Source of the DNA: an uncultured Ruminococcus sp.
GTDB lineage: Bacteria; Bacillota; Clostridia; Lachnospirales; Lachnospiraceae
Length of the DNA stretch: 64,000 bases
NCBI GenBank assembly: GCA_900541505.1
Contig: UQKK01000002.1
Coordinates: 1 to 64,000, forward strand
Direction: 5' to 3'
Under the pieces are notes generated by a model. That model had not been told where the DNA came from. It worked only from the letters and a program-made list of their open reading frames with translations, and did not search any database. Shown one piece after another: positions 17,747-26,982 of this stretch; within the stretch, counting starts at the first letter, position 1; each line of letters starts with the position of its first letter. A program made the position numbers and the translations under genes.

Positions 17747-18382
17747 CTATTCCTTCTTTTTTGAGCCAAAGCGGTTCTCTGTACCGCTAAGTAAGCGCCC
17801 GATGTTCGCCTTGTGTCTGTACCATGCCAGCACAGTCAGGGCAAACAAGAGTATGTAAAGTTCATAGCGGTATGCCGCCTCCATGCCGAAGCACCCCAGC
17901 TCTCCGCAGGTCACAACCTCCAAAAAGAACATGGTATACGCAAGAAGCGACCCTAAGGAGACATATCTCGTGAAAATGACCGCAATCAGAAATGCCGCCA
18001 GGGGAATGGGCGACATCCACACCTTTGTGGAGATGACAAGTCCCGCCAGCACAGCGATTCCCTTCCCGCCTTTAAACTTCAGATAAAAGGGGAAATTGTG
18101 CCCCAGCGTGGCGCCTGCCCCGGCATACATGGCAAGGAGCGGCACAAACTCGCTGTCCTCAAACAGATATCGCACAATCAAAATGGCAATCACGCATTTC
18201 AGCACATCGCCCGCGAAGGTCAAAAGTCCCGCTTTCCAGCCCATGACACGCAGCGCGTTGGTGGAACCTGCGTTCCCGCTCCCCTCTTTTCGTATATCAA
18301 TGTGGTTTATCTTCCCAATCAGATACCCTGTCTGCAAAAGTCCGCACACATAACCGATTGCCAGACATATTACTCTTTCCAT
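17747..18382 (-). CDS. plsY: Acyl-phosphate:glycerol-3-phosphate acyltransferase
   Basis: A 211-residue membrane enzyme with about five transmembrane segments that transfers acyl groups from acyl-phosphate to glycerol-3-phosphate. Three conserved motifs are seen: IRKEGSGNAGSTN, GHNFPFYLKFKGGKG and the later loop around SLGSLLAYT. Acyl-phosphate is supplied by PlsX, encoded about 17 kb away in this window. It starts 3 bases after der and precedes gpsA. Confidence 0.96.
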   Translation of the reverse strand: MERVICLAIGYVCGLLQTGYLIGKINHIDIRKEGSGNAGSTNALRVMGWKAGLLTFAGDVLKCVIAILIVRYLFEDSEFVPLLAMYAGAGATLGHNFPFYLKFKGGKGIAVLAGLVISTKVWMSPIPLAAFLIAVIFTRYVSLGSLLAYTMFFLEVVTCGELGCFGMEAAYRYELYILLFALTVLAWYRHKANIGRLLSGTENRFGSKKKE

Positions 18383-18385
18383 ACT

Positions 18386-19714
18386 CTACTGCTCCTTTTC
18401 CTTTCTCTCCCTGATAAAAAACCGAAGGGAAGTTCCCCTAAATCCAAATGCCTCCCGAATCTTATTCTCCAGATATCTCGTGTAGGAGAAATGCATAAGT
18501 TCCTTGTCATTGACGAAAATAACAAAGGTCGGCGGCTTCACGGAAACCTGTGTGATATAGTAGAGCTTGAGCCTCTTTCCCTTGTCAGACGGCGGCTGCT
18601 GCATCGCCACCGCTTCCATCATAATCTCATTTAACACGCCTGTGGCAATTCTGAGCGTCTGGTTCTCAATGACCATATCGATGGTGTCGTAGAGCTTATT
18701 TAACCTCTGCCCCGTCTTCGCCGAAATATAGAGAATCTCCGCATAGGACAGATAAGAAAGAATCTGGCGCACCTTCGCCTCATACTCCCGCATGGTGCGG
18801 TCGTCTTTCTCGATGGCATCCCATTTGTTGACACAGATGATGATGCCCTTCCCTCTGTCATGCGCAATCCCGGCAATCTTGGCGTCCTGCTCTGTCACGC
18901 CCTCCGTGGCGTCAATGACCATGAGCACCACATCCGCCCGCTCCACCGCGGTCACCGTGCGGATAATACTGTAGCGTTCCAGTTCTTCTTTGATTTTATT
19001 CTTGCGGCGAAGTCCCGCCGTATCAATAAAGACATACTCTTTTCCGTCGTGGACAATCTCCGTGTCAATGGCATCCCTTGTCGTCCCCGCGATGTCGGAG
19101 ACAATCACCCGGTTCTCCCCCAGAAGCCTGTTTACGATAGAAGATTTTCCTACATTCGGTTTTCCCACGATGGCGACGCGGGGACGGTCATCGTCCTCTT
19201 CCTCCCCCGCTCCCTGCGGGAAATGCTGCACCACCACGTCGAGCATATCGCCAATCCCCAGGCGTGACGCCGCGGAGATGGGAATGGGGTCGCCGATACC
19301 CAAGTTATAAAACTCATACACATCCGGCATAAATTTATCAAAATTATCTACCTTATTTACCACCAGGATGACCTCTTTCCCGGAACGCCTAAGCATATCC
19401 GCCACCTTGGAGTCCGCGTCCACAAGCCCCTGCCTCACATCGGTGATGAAAATGATGACATCCGCCGTGTCGATGGCTATCTGCGCCTGCTCCCTCATCT
19501 GGGAGAGGATGACATCCTTGCTGTCCGGCTCAATTCCTCCGGTATCTATCATGGTAAATTCTTTATCCAGCCAGGAGACGTCCGCGTAAATCCTGTCCCT
19601 GGTCACTCCAGGCGTATCTTTGACGATGGAAATCATCTCTCCCGCCAGAGTATTAAACAGGGTGGATTTTCCCACATTGGGTCTCCCGACAATTGCAACT
19701 ACTGGTTTACTCAT
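18386..19714 (-). CDS. der: Ribosome-associated GTPase Der (EngA)
   Basis: A 442-residue essential GTPase with two tandem G domains, needed for assembly of the large ribosomal subunit. P-loops GRPNVGKST at about 8-16 and GKPNVGKSS near 183 are both intact, each with a DTGGI/DTAGL G3 and NKVD/NKWD G4 motif. The C-terminal KH-like domain ([14 protein letters not shown]) binds RNA. The order DUF512 - der - plsY - gpsA is common in Clostridia. Confidence 0.98.
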   Translation of the reverse strand: MSKPVVAIVGRPNVGKSTLFNTLAGEMISIVKDTPGVTRDRIYADVSWLDKEFTMIDTGGIEPDSKDVILSQMREQAQIAIDTADVIIFITDVRQGLVDADSKVADMLRRSGKEVILVVNKVDNFDKFMPDVYEFYNLGIGDPIPISAASRLGIGDMLDVVVQHFPQGAGEEEDDDRPRVAIVGKPNVGKSSIVNRLLGENRVIVSDIAGTTRDAIDTEIVHDGKEYVFIDTAGLRRKNKIKEELERYSIIRTVTAVERADVVLMVIDATEGVTEQDAKIAGIAHDRGKGIIICVNKWDAIEKDDRTMREYEAKVRQILSYLSYAEILYISAKTGQRLNKLYDTIDMVIENQTLRIATGVLNEIMMEAVAMQQPPSDKGKRLKLYYITQVSVKPPTFVIFVNDKELMHFSYTRYLENKIREAFGFRGTSLRFFIRERKEKEQ

Positions 19715-19718
19715 AATC

Positions 19719-21053
19719 CTATTCTACCTCTCTTTTTACACCCAGGATTTTATCAAGCAAATCCTGTCCGCTTGATTTTACAATATCCACCGGGACTTGT
19801 AAAGCATTCGCCACATCTTCTCTTGTAAAATCATCCAGAAATGTCTCTTCCTGTGCCCGGAACATATTTAAGGGCAGGAGCAGACACTCTCCCAGCGGCT
19901 TCTCCTTTAACTGCGCCATCAAATCCTGACCGGTAATGAGACCGGACACGGTGATGCGCTCCCCGAAGAACTCATTCCTTATGGGATAGATATGCACCTG
20001 CACATTAGGAAACTTCTCTTGCATCGCCCGCATCATCACTGACAGATACTTAGCCGCCAGCTTTCCTGTGGCGATAGAAACTTCTCTTTTTCGCGTATCT
20101 CCTTTTACTTCCCCGAGCGCCTCGGCAAATTCGTCTAAGAGAAGGCGCACCATCCCCACGCCGTTCTCCAACTGGGGATAGCCGTCATAGCGCTCTGCCG
20201 GGGGCATCTCCTGCTCTGCCAGCAGATACCACTCATCCCCCGCGTGGACAAAACGCCTCCCGTAAGTTTCATAACAGGTATCCTGCCAGCGGTGAATGAT
20301 TTTTAGCACTTCCTGCGCATCCTCCTTTTCAAAAGGCTCAAGAGGATAGAGGTTATCCCTGTACTTTGTCAGTCCCACCGGAACCACGGAAACACTCTGA
20401 AGAAGGGGCAGATATCCCGTCAAGTCCCGCAGGGACCTCTCCAGTTCTTTCCCGTCATTGATGCCCTTGCAGAGCACAATCTGTCCATTCATCTCTATGC
20501 CGCCCGCAAAGAGCATATCCACCTTCTTTAATGCCTCCCCCGCGAACCGGTTGTGGAGCATTTTGCAGCGAAGCTCTGGATTTGTCGTGTGGAAAGAAAT
20601 GTTGATGGGCTCTAAGCGGTATTTGATGATTCTCGCAATATCGCTGTCACTCATATTGGTCAGTGTCACATAATTTCCCTGTAAAAAAGAGAGCCTGGCA
20701 TCGTCATCCTTGAAATACAGGGTATCGCGCATCCCCTTTGGCATCTGGTCGATAAAGCAGAACATGCACTTGTTCCTGCAGGACTGGTACTCGTCCATCA
20801 GCCCCTGCTCGAAGGTAAGCCCTAATTCTTCGTCCTCGTCCTTCTCAATCTCCAGCTCCCACTGTTCCCCGTCCGGCTTCTCAATCAAAAGGACAATCTC
20901 TTCCTCCCCGGTAAGAAAATAATAGTCAAAGATATCCTTAATCTCCTGCCCGTCTATGGAAAGCAGCTTGTCGCCCGGTGTGATACCCATCTCCCAGGCA
21001 ATGCTGTCCGGGGCAACCGCCTTTATCTTATGTTCATGAATCTTCTGTCTCAA
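19719..21053 (-). CDS. DUF512 radical-SAM-like protein with PDZ domain
   Basis: A 444-residue protein with an N-terminal PDZ-like domain (about 1-70, [12 protein letters not shown]), a cysteine cluster CRNKCMFC (Cys92, Cys96, Cys99) typical of radical-SAM iron-sulfur sites, and a C-terminal DUF512 domain ([16 protein letters not shown]). It is conserved next to der in Clostridia, with unknown function. A TTG start at 21053 is proposed: GAAAGGG precedes it and the family length fits. The frame stays open to an ATG at 21287, but the extra 78 residues look non-coding and run upstream of the likely promoter. Confidence 0.8.
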   Translation of the reverse strand: MRQKIHEHKIKAVAPDSIAWEMGITPGDKLLSIDGQEIKDIFDYYFLTGEEEIVLLIEKPDGEQWELEIEKDEDEELGLTFEQGLMDEYQSCRNKCMFCFIDQMPKGMRDTLYFKDDDARLSFLQGNYVTLTNMSDSDIARIIKYRLEPINISFHTTNPELRCKMLHNRFAGEALKKVDMLFAGGIEMNGQIVLCKGINDGKELERSLRDLTGYLPLLQSVSVVPVGLTKYRDNLYPLEPFEKEDAQEVLKIIHRWQDTCYETYGRRFVHAGDEWYLLAEQEMPPAERYDGYPQLENGVGMVRLLLDEFAEALGEVKGDTRKREVSIATGKLAAKYLSVMMRAMQEKFPNVQVHIYPIRNEFFGERITVSGLITGQDLMAQLKEKPLGECLLLPLNMFRAQEETFLDDFTREDVANALQVPVDIVKSSGQDLLDKILGVKREVE

Positions 21054-21184
21054 TTTATTATAAACCCTTTCTCTGTTACTTCCCGCTTTGGCGGGGCAAG
21101 CCGGACCTTCGGACATGCTGCGCTTTGCAGGATGCACACGGTTTGCAAAGGATTGCCTCCCTCTGGTCGGCTGCAAACCGGCGC

Positions 21185-21212
21185 TGGTATAATGTCTGCC
21201 GACATTATACCA
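21185..21212 (-). promoter_or_regulatory. Palindromic extended -10 promoter of the DUF512-der operon
   Basis: A perfect inverted repeat, 12-base arms TGGTATAATGTC / GACATTATACCA around TGCC, gives TGGTATAAT on each strand. On the minus strand this is an extended -10 box at a suitable distance (about 145 bases of leader) from the TTG start. No good -35 box is seen on either strand. Confidence 0.5.
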
Positions 21213-21263
21213 CACTTCTTTGCGCAGGCATAGCCCGCCGTCTTTGTTTTCGCAAAGCCACGC

Positions 21264-21292
21264 TTGAATTTCCGCAGAAAAAATCATATAAT
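21264..21292 (+). promoter_or_regulatory. prs promoter
   Basis: TTGAAT and TATAAT are exactly 17 bases apart, 35 bases before the prs ATG. A transcript would start near 21299 with a leader of about 30 bases. Confidence 0.75.
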
Positions 21293-21327
21293 CAGTATGT
21301 AACTAAGAAAAAACACAGGAGAATATC

Positions 21328-22506
21328 ATGTCAAACATCGAATTATTAGAGAAAACACTTCCCGTCGCCCCGCTGAAGATTGCTGCAATGGAAAGCTGCA
21401 GAGCGCTGGGGCAGAAAGTCAATGACTACATCGTCTCTTTCAGACAGGACACTATCAACGAAGTCTCAGAATCTCCCCTCTATGTCAACTACAAATCCAA
21501 TAATTATCTGGTAGACTGCAGCTGCCCCCGTTTCGGGACCGGGGAGGCAAAGGGAATCTTAAAAGAGACTATCCGCGGCACGGATTTATTTATTATGACG
21601 GATGTCTGCAATTACAGCCTGACTTACACGGTAAATGGACATTTAAACCATATGTCCCCGGACGACCATTTTCAGGATTTAAAGCGCATCATCTCCGCAG
21701 CCACAGGTAAGGCACATCGTATCAATGTCATCATGCCTTTCCTCTATGAGAGCCGCCAGCACAAGCGCACAAAAAGAGAATCTTTGGACTGTGCCATCGC
21801 TTTAGAAGAGCTGGTTGCTATGGGTGTCACCAATATCATCACCTTCGACGCCCACGACCCGCGTGTACAGAATGCCATTCCTTTAAAGGGATTTGATACC
21901 TTCAATCCGCCCTATCAGTTCATGAAGGCGCTGTTCCGTGATGTGCCGGATTTGATTGCGGACAAGGACCACCTGATGATTATCAGCCCGGATGAAGGGG
22001 CTATGCACCGCGCAGTCTACTTCTCCAATGTCCTGGGCGTGGATATGGGTATGTTCTACAAGCGGCGCGACTATTCCACTGTCATAAACGGAAAGAACCC
22101 CATCGTGGCTCACGAATTTCTGGGCGACGATGTGGCTGGAAAAGACGTCCTCATCATCGATGATATGATTTCCTCCGGGGAGAGTATGCTAGATGTCGCG
22201 AAGCAGTTGAAAGAGAGAAAGGCTGCCCGCGTATTTGTCTGCACAACCTTCGGACTTTTCACGGACGGACTTGCGAAATTCGACGAATATTATGAGAAGG
22301 GATACTTAAACAAGGTTATCACCACCAACCTGACCTACCTTCCGCCCGAACTCTATGAGAAGCCCTATTTTGTAAAGGCAGATATGAGCAAGTTCCTGGC
22401 ACTGATTATTGATTCCCTCAACCACGATGTCACCATCGGCGCTGTATTAAATCCCACAGATAAGATTCACGCGCTTTTGGAGAAACGTTCAAGAGGGGAA
22501 CTATAA
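21328..22506 (+). CDS. prs: Ribose-phosphate pyrophosphokinase, long clostridial form
   Basis: A 392-residue enzyme that makes PRPP from ribose-5-phosphate and ATP for nucleotide, histidine and tryptophan synthesis. At 392 residues it is longer than the usual 310-320 because of internal insertions, as in a clostridial subfamily. The ATP/metal region is FDAHDPRVQNAIP, and the PRPP loop is VLIIDDMISSGESMLDVA. The catalytic flexible-loop region holds ESRQHKRTKRES. It has its own promoter and ribosome site (AGGAG). Its 3' flank is interrupted by the IS630-like remnant, and no terminator is seen there. Confidence 0.93.
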   Translation: MSNIELLEKTLPVAPLKIAAMESCRALGQKVNDYIVSFRQDTINEVSESPLYVNYKSNNYLVDCSCPRFGTGEAKGILKETIRGTDLFIMTDVCNYSLTYTVNGHLNHMSPDDHFQDLKRIISAATGKAHRINVIMPFLYESRQHKRTKRESLDCAIALEELVAMGVTNIITFDAHDPRVQNAIPLKGFDTFNPPYQFMKALFRDVPDLIADKDHLMIISPDEGAMHRAVYFSNVLGVDMGMFYKRRDYSTVINGKNPIVAHEFLGDDVAGKDVLIIDDMISSGESMLDVAKQLKERKAARVFVCTTFGLFTDGLAKFDEYYEKGYLNKVITTNLTYLPPELYEKPYFVKADMSKFLALIIDSLNHDVTIGAVLNPTDKIHALLEKRSRGEL

Positions 22507-22528
22507 AAACCTGAAGCCAAACGATATA

Positions 22529-23170
22529 CTAGTATTTTGTATCATTGATATTTGTCATATCTACCACTCCTATTCAACAAACTCAGCATCTTCTTTTGAA
22601 GGAATGCACCAGTAGTCACTCATGTGAGGTCGAAGTTTATTTTTTTTAAGCCCTGCCAATGGTATCTTTACTAACTGACATCAAGCACGATTTTTGCCTG
22701 TTCTTCCAGTAAACGGAGTGTCCAACGGGAATGCCCCTCTGGAGCAGGACTGCAAGCAATTTCGATGATACGTGCTTCGGCACATCCATCAAATTTCCTG
22801 CGTGCATGGTCAGAATTAACATTACGGTTTAAGGTGATGATACCTAAGATGCCTTTCTCGGAATAAAGTTTTACTGTATTAGTAATTGTAGCCATACAAA
22901 CACAGTTTATCTTAGCGGACTATTCATGGGTAAGGGTTTTACCATGTGTCTCATCTAAATCAATTATGATTTGATATCTGTTTCGAACAGTTTTTGGCGT
23001 TTGTTTTTTCGCATAACGGATTTCAGCGTTTTAAGTTCGTCATCTGTTAATGAAATAGTGTATATTTTAAATCTTGCCATAAGAAATCACCGCTGTTTCT
23101 TTTAGTATACCACGAAACGGCTTGGTAAACCAACAATATTTAACTATTTATCAATGATACAAAGCACTAG
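22529..23170. mobile_element. Degenerate IS630-type element with terminal inverted repeats
   Basis: A 642-base element bounded by 22-base inverted repeats at 22529-22550 and 23149-23170 that match at 20 of 22 positions (outer CTAGT, inner GTATCATTGATA). A TA dinucleotide lies in each end, as expected for IS630/Tc1 insertion at TA. Inside is a broken transposase gene on the minus strand with only the N-terminal third of the usual length. It cannot move by itself, though a related transposase might act on the ends. Confidence 0.75.
22561..23080 (-). pseudogene. IS630-family transposase, N-terminal fragment, multiply frameshifted
   Basis: Reading the minus strand from the ATG at about 23080, the frames join to give an IS630-like N-terminal helix-turn-helix region. 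It begins MARFKIYTISLTDDEL, then after a frameshift KKQTPKTVRNRYQ and DLDETHGKTL, then an amber stop before SAKINCVC, then EIACSPAPEGHSRWTLRLLE, then two more frameshifts before KKNKLRPHMSDYW. The DDE catalytic core is absent. At least three frameshifts and one nonsense codon show long decay. The product cannot be functional. Confidence 0.8.
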
Positions 23171-23174
23171 GAGG
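23169..23174 (+). promoter_or_regulatory. Ribosome-binding site of the methyltransferase, overlapping the IS end
   Basis: AGGAGG begins with the last two bases of the right inverted repeat, 10 bases before the methyltransferase ATG. A weak promoter (TTGGTA, 16 bases, TATTTA) may lie at 23123-23150 within the element. Confidence 0.6.
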
Positions 23175-23184
23175 ACTTACGAAG

Positions 23185-24405
23185 ATGAAGAAAACAGTAT
23201 GTGAACTCTTTGCCGGAGTTGGCGGATTCCGTTTAGGACTTGAACGCCTTAACTCTGGCTGGGAAACGACCTGGTTCTCTCAGTGGGAACCGGGCGCAAA
23301 GACGCAGTGGGCGCATGATTGTTACGTGCAACATTTTGGCGAATCCCCGGATATGAAGGGTGAACTTCATACAGGCGAGGATATTGGAGAGATGGTGAAA
23401 GAAAATATTCCAGACCATACGTTACTCGTTGGTGGATTTCCGTGCCAAGATTACAGTGTTGCTCATACGCTTGCTTCGTCTAAGGGCATTGAAGGCAAAA
23501 AAGGTGTTCTGTGGTGGCAGATAAGAGATACGCTTATTGCTAAAAAGACACCGTTTTGTATCTTCGAAAATGTAGATAGATTATTGAAATCTCCAGCTAA
23601 ACAACGTGGTAAAGATTTTGGTGTTATTCTTGCCTGCTTAAATGAGCTTGGTTACTCAGTTGAATGGCGCGTTGTTAATGCTGCAACATATGGTGCTGCG
23701 CAGAGACGCCGTCGTACTTTTATCTTTGCATACAAGAATGATACCGAATATGGAAAGAAGCAGAGCTCGGTTAGTGCTGAAGATATTATCCGCAAAAACG
23801 GCTTGATGGCTAAGGCGTTCCCGATTACAGATATTGAAAAGATTCTTAGGGGTAAGCTTCCGGAAGACATCGTGGAGACATCCGATAGCTTCGCTTTTGA
23901 TTTCCGCCCCGCTGGATATATGACTAATAGCAAAATTTACACTACCAAAATCACTGAAGCTGAAGAAGAGCCTATTCTACTGGGCAAGCTTCTTCAAAGC
24001 AATGTAGATAAAGCCTTCTTCATCACAGATGAAGCACGCATAGCTAAATGGACTTATTTGAAGGGGGCTAAAAAAATCCCTCGTAAATCTGCATCAGGAC
24101 ATGAATATGTATTCTCGGAGGGATCGATTGCATTCCCTGATCCGTGGGATAGACCTGGTAGAACAATGCTTACTAGCGAGTCTACATTGAATCGTAGCAC
24201 GCACGTTGTTGCAGATCCGGGAAATGGAAAACTTAGAATCCTTACGCCTATCGAAGCGGAAAGGCTTCAGGGTTTTGATGATGATTGGACGAACTCCGGC
24301 ATGCCGCAGAGAATGCGTTTCTTCTGCATGGGTAATGCATTAGTAGTCCCAATGGTTACTCGTATGGGAAAAGTATTAGACGAAATTATTACAAAGGAGC
24401 CATAA
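23185..24405 (+). CDS. DNA (cytosine-5-)-methyltransferase of a type II restriction-modification system
   Basis: A 406-residue C5 methyltransferase that protects host DNA. The conserved motifs are in order: I (ELFAGVGGFRLGLE, 7-20), IV with catalytic Cys87 (GGFPCQDYS), VI (FENVDRLL, 127-134), VIII (AQRRRRTFIFA, 172-182), IX (ERLQGF, about 372) and X (GNALVVPMV, about 389). The recognition region lies between VIII and IX. The gene is visibly richer in A+T at third codon positions than its neighbours, which suggests transfer. The nuclease gene follows after 33 bases. Because that gene is Sau3AI-like, GATC is the likely target (inference). Confidence 0.95.
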   Translation: MKKTVCELFAGVGGFRLGLERLNSGWETTWFSQWEPGAKTQWAHDCYVQHFGESPDMKGELHTGEDIGEMVKENIPDHTLLVGGFPCQDYSVAHTLASSKGIEGKKGVLWWQIRDTLIAKKTPFCIFENVDRLLKSPAKQRGKDFGVILACLNELGYSVEWRVVNAATYGAAQRRRRTFIFAYKNDTEYGKKQSSVSAEDIIRKNGLMAKAFPITDIEKILRGKLPEDIVETSDSFAFDFRPAGYMTNSKIYTTKITEAEEEPILLGKLLQSNVDKAFFITDEARIAKWTYLKGAKKIPRKSASGHEYVFSEGSIAFPDPWDRPGRTMLTSESTLNRSTHVVADPGNGKLRILTPIEAERLQGFDDDWTNSGMPQRMRFFCMGNALVVPMVTRMGKVLDEIITKEP

Positions 24406-24438
24406 GAACGGCTCCTTTAGAGATAAGGCGGTGATGGT

Positions 24439-26028
24439 ATGCCAGAACATATTTACGAGAAAGAAGATCTCATCCAAAGATTTGATAGAATTCTGAATAA
24501 GACATTCGAGCAGATAGATAATGTTGGAATGTTCGAGCATGTACGCAAACAGGAATTTAATCTTCAGAAAGGAATTGCCGGAACGATTGTTGAGCAATGC
24601 GTGCTGGGTTATGACCCAGACACTAAGCAGGAAGCCGACCTTGTTGTGTTAGATAACGGAGAGCGTAAGGATACTGAACTAAAAGTAACTGGCATGCGAA
24701 TTAGCGACACTGGTGGACGTCATTTTGTGGCGAAGGAGCCGATGTCCATCACTGCTGTTGGTGTTTATGACTTAGCCGACCAGACTTTCTACAATTCGCA
24801 TTTCTGGAACAAGCTCGAGCATATGCTCATAGTGTATTACCACTATCTTTCAGACAAGGCAGTGACACCTTACGAATACAAGGATTTTCCAGTAAAGGGC
24901 TACGAGTTCCATGAATTCAATCACGAAGATGAGGAGACTCTTCGTCATGACTGGTTTTATGTTCATGACTTTGTTGCAGATATCGTTAAGAAACATCCGG
25001 GACCGAAAAACAAGGAATGGAAGGCTGCAGTCAAGCAGGAATATTTAAATAGACACAGTGCCCTTCGCAGATATCTGAGCTATATTGATCTTGCGCCAAA
25101 GTTCCCGCCTAGATTTCGCTTAAAGAAGCCAACCGTAAATACAATAATTGCTAAACATTTCGGCTATGAGCTGGAACAGCTTCCGGGTAGATATAGCACT
25201 ATTTCGGACATAGATGAAAAATGCCAAGAACTACAACGTGAGTACGGTGGAAAAACTATTGGCGAAATCGCAGACTTGTTCGGCGTGCCAAGATTAACGG
25301 CCGACGGCAAAGAAAACAAGGGTATTACAGAACAGATTACTGTTAAGATGTTTGGCGGTAATTCTAATAAGCTCAACAAAATTGAATTGTTTGAGAGGTT
25401 TGGTCTTATTGCAAAATCTATCGCCATAACGCCTACTGGTGGCAGGACTGAGGATATGAAGTTGTATCATATAGATTTCGAGGAAATGATGCAGGAAAGC
25501 GTAACCGAAGATGACGTAACTGTTCGTCCATTTGTTTTTGAAGATTCCGAGCTTTACGGATATTTTGCTGATCATGAATTCCTCTGCATTATCTATGAGG
25601 AGCCCGGAAAGGAATATATTCGTGATTCAGAAACAGGAAACCGGGTCGAAGTTAAACATCCGTTAGTGATGAATACATTCGTAGGTTTTCAGCGTTTGGT
25701 CTTCTCTGATGCTTTCATTGATACGACAGTTCGCGCTGTCTGGGAAGATACGAGAGATAAGATTAAGAACGGAACACTCGTTGATGTTATTAGTAGAAAG
25801 AAAGACGGAACGCCTAAATATATTGGGAATGGCGAAGTTAGCTCTGCTCCGAACTTCATGAAGGCATCCCAAAACGATGTGTTTATCCGTGGTGGCGGGA
25901 AGGACTCCGCATCTGTTAATAAGACTGAGTGTGTCAATGGAATCAAGATGCTTCCTCAGTTTATTTGGATTAAAGGTAAGGCTGTTTGCAAAGAAATCTA
26001 CCTTCGTCCAGCCGACGACGAGTCATGA
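24439..26028 (+). CDS. Type II restriction endonuclease, MutH/Sau3AI family
   Basis: A 529-residue nuclease paired with the upstream C5 methyltransferase. The N-terminal domain carries KGIAGTIVEQ and the catalytic pattern Asp67-x12-Glu80-Leu-Lys82 (ADLVVLDNG then TELKVTG), the same layout as MutH and Sau3AI. The C-terminal half (about 290-529) resembles the second, non-catalytic MutH-like domain of Sau3AI, with the DVFIRGGGKDS region near the end. The size is close to Sau3AI (489). Sau3AI cuts at GATC; the same specificity is inferred here, not shown. A+T-rich codon use matches the methyltransferase. Confidence 0.85.
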   Translation: MPEHIYEKEDLIQRFDRILNKTFEQIDNVGMFEHVRKQEFNLQKGIAGTIVEQCVLGYDPDTKQEADLVVLDNGERKDTELKVTGMRISDTGGRHFVAKEPMSITAVGVYDLADQTFYNSHFWNKLEHMLIVYYHYLSDKAVTPYEYKDFPVKGYEFHEFNHEDEETLRHDWFYVHDFVADIVKKHPGPKNKEWKAAVKQEYLNRHSALRRYLSYIDLAPKFPPRFRLKKPTVNTIIAKHFGYELEQLPGRYSTISDIDEKCQELQREYGGKTIGEIADLFGVPRLTADGKENKGITEQITVKMFGGNSNKLNKIELFERFGLIAKSIAITPTGGRTEDMKLYHIDFEEMMQESVTEDDVTVRPFVFEDSELYGYFADHEFLCIIYEEPGKEYIRDSETGNRVEVKHPLVMNTFVGFQRLVFSDAFIDTTVRAVWEDTRDKIKNGTLVDVISRKKDGTPKYIGNGEVSSAPNFMKASQNDVFIRGGGKDSASVNKTECVNGIKMLPQFIWIKGKAVCKEIYLRPADDES

Positions 26029-26088
26029 AGCCTCCAAATCACTACGACACAGAAGAGTGCTTTGTCATAAAATAGACGCTGTTGGAAA

Positions 26089-26176
26089 AAGCGCGGAAAG
26101 CAGTGATTGTATACGTGTATAAATAGGATTTTCCTCTGATAATACACAAGAAATACAACGACTGCGCTCCGCGCTT
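26089..26176 (+). terminator. Possible terminator after the restriction-modification genes
   Basis: Arms of 16 bases at 26089-26104 and 26161-26176 pair with two mismatches and are followed on the plus strand by CTCTTTTTTCTTTC. The loop is long (56 bases), so termination efficiency is doubtful. The rest of 26029-26239 shows no gene. Confidence 0.35.
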
Positions 26177-26239
26177 CTCTTTTTTCTTTCTCTCTCTGCT
26201 CTATTCCACCGATGGTTCTATCCCTGTCTGCCGCTCATC

Positions 26240-26905
26240 TCACGGCAGCAGCAGCGTCTGTGCCGTCTTTTTTACGCCTCTCCAAATGGCAAAGCCCCAT
26301 GCTGGAGTGGAATCGATGTATGCGATACTCTTGTGGGACAAATCCACCACTACGGGGAGCTCAAACGCCGCGAAATGATTCTCCGGCTTTTTCTTTGCTC
26401 TGGCTACCGCCTGGGGATTTGCCTGTGTCTGGCACATGACAGCGTACACGGCGATTCCTTTCTGTAATCCTCTGGGGAGTCCTTTGTAATTCTCCAGCGC
26501 ATACTTCACACACGCTTTTGTGTAATTGTCCACGGTCTGGTAATCTGCCCCGTCATTCTGAGTGACAAAAAAGTACTGGTGGACATTGACAAGGGCGGCG
26601 GACATCCTCTGGGTGATATAGAGCCGGCTGTGAAGTAAGGGGACGATTTCCGGCTTTACCAAAAGCCTGTCCTCCAGTAAATGAAGATACCGATTCAGTG
26701 CTTCTGATGTATTTGCCTGTTCCCACGCTGTTCTCTCCTCAGGGCTTAGTGTCCCCGGCATATTCCCCGGACCGCCCTGACAAGGCGCTGCAGCAGGTCC
26801 CGTACTCTGCGTGCCGTCCGCAGGTCCCACAAAGACCTTCGTCCCACAGGCAGGGCAGAAAGCATACCCCTCCTCTATCTTCTTTCCACAGTTTCCGCAA
26901 AACAT
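26240..26905 (-). CDS. Zinc-ribbon protein of unknown function
   Basis: A 221-residue protein with an N-terminal zinc ribbon (Cys3, Cys6, Cys17, Cys20 in FCGNCGKK and FCPACGTK), a short flexible linker rich in Gly and Pro, and a helical domain that I do not recognise (SEALNRYLHLLEDRLLVKPE, YFFVTQNDG). The start at 26905 has an excellent ribosome site (GGAGGAGG). It is the last gene downstream of ilvA and the DUF1653 gene, 77 bases after the latter. No membrane segment is clear. Confidence 0.7.
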   Translation of the reverse strand: MFCGNCGKKIEEGYAFCPACGTKVFVGPADGTQSTGPAAAPCQGGPGNMPGTLSPEERTAWEQANTSEALNRYLHLLEDRLLVKPEIVPLLHSRLYITQRMSAALVNVHQYFFVTQNDGADYQTVDNYTKACVKYALENYKGLPRGLQKGIAVYAVMCQTQANPQAVARAKKKPENHFAAFELPVVVDLSHKSIAYIDSTPAWGFAIWRGVKKTAQTLLLP

Positions 26906-26982
26906 TGTCTCTCCTCCTCCCTCACCGGCAGCGGCATCTACAAACCGCATGGCTGAATCCTTACATCTATAACATCCTTCCT

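Noticed and set aside
21054..21287. 78-residue N-terminal extension of the DUF512 protein
   Set aside because: It runs through the prs promoter and the palindromic promoter, is not protein-like, and the TTG at 21053 has a ribosome site and gives the family length.
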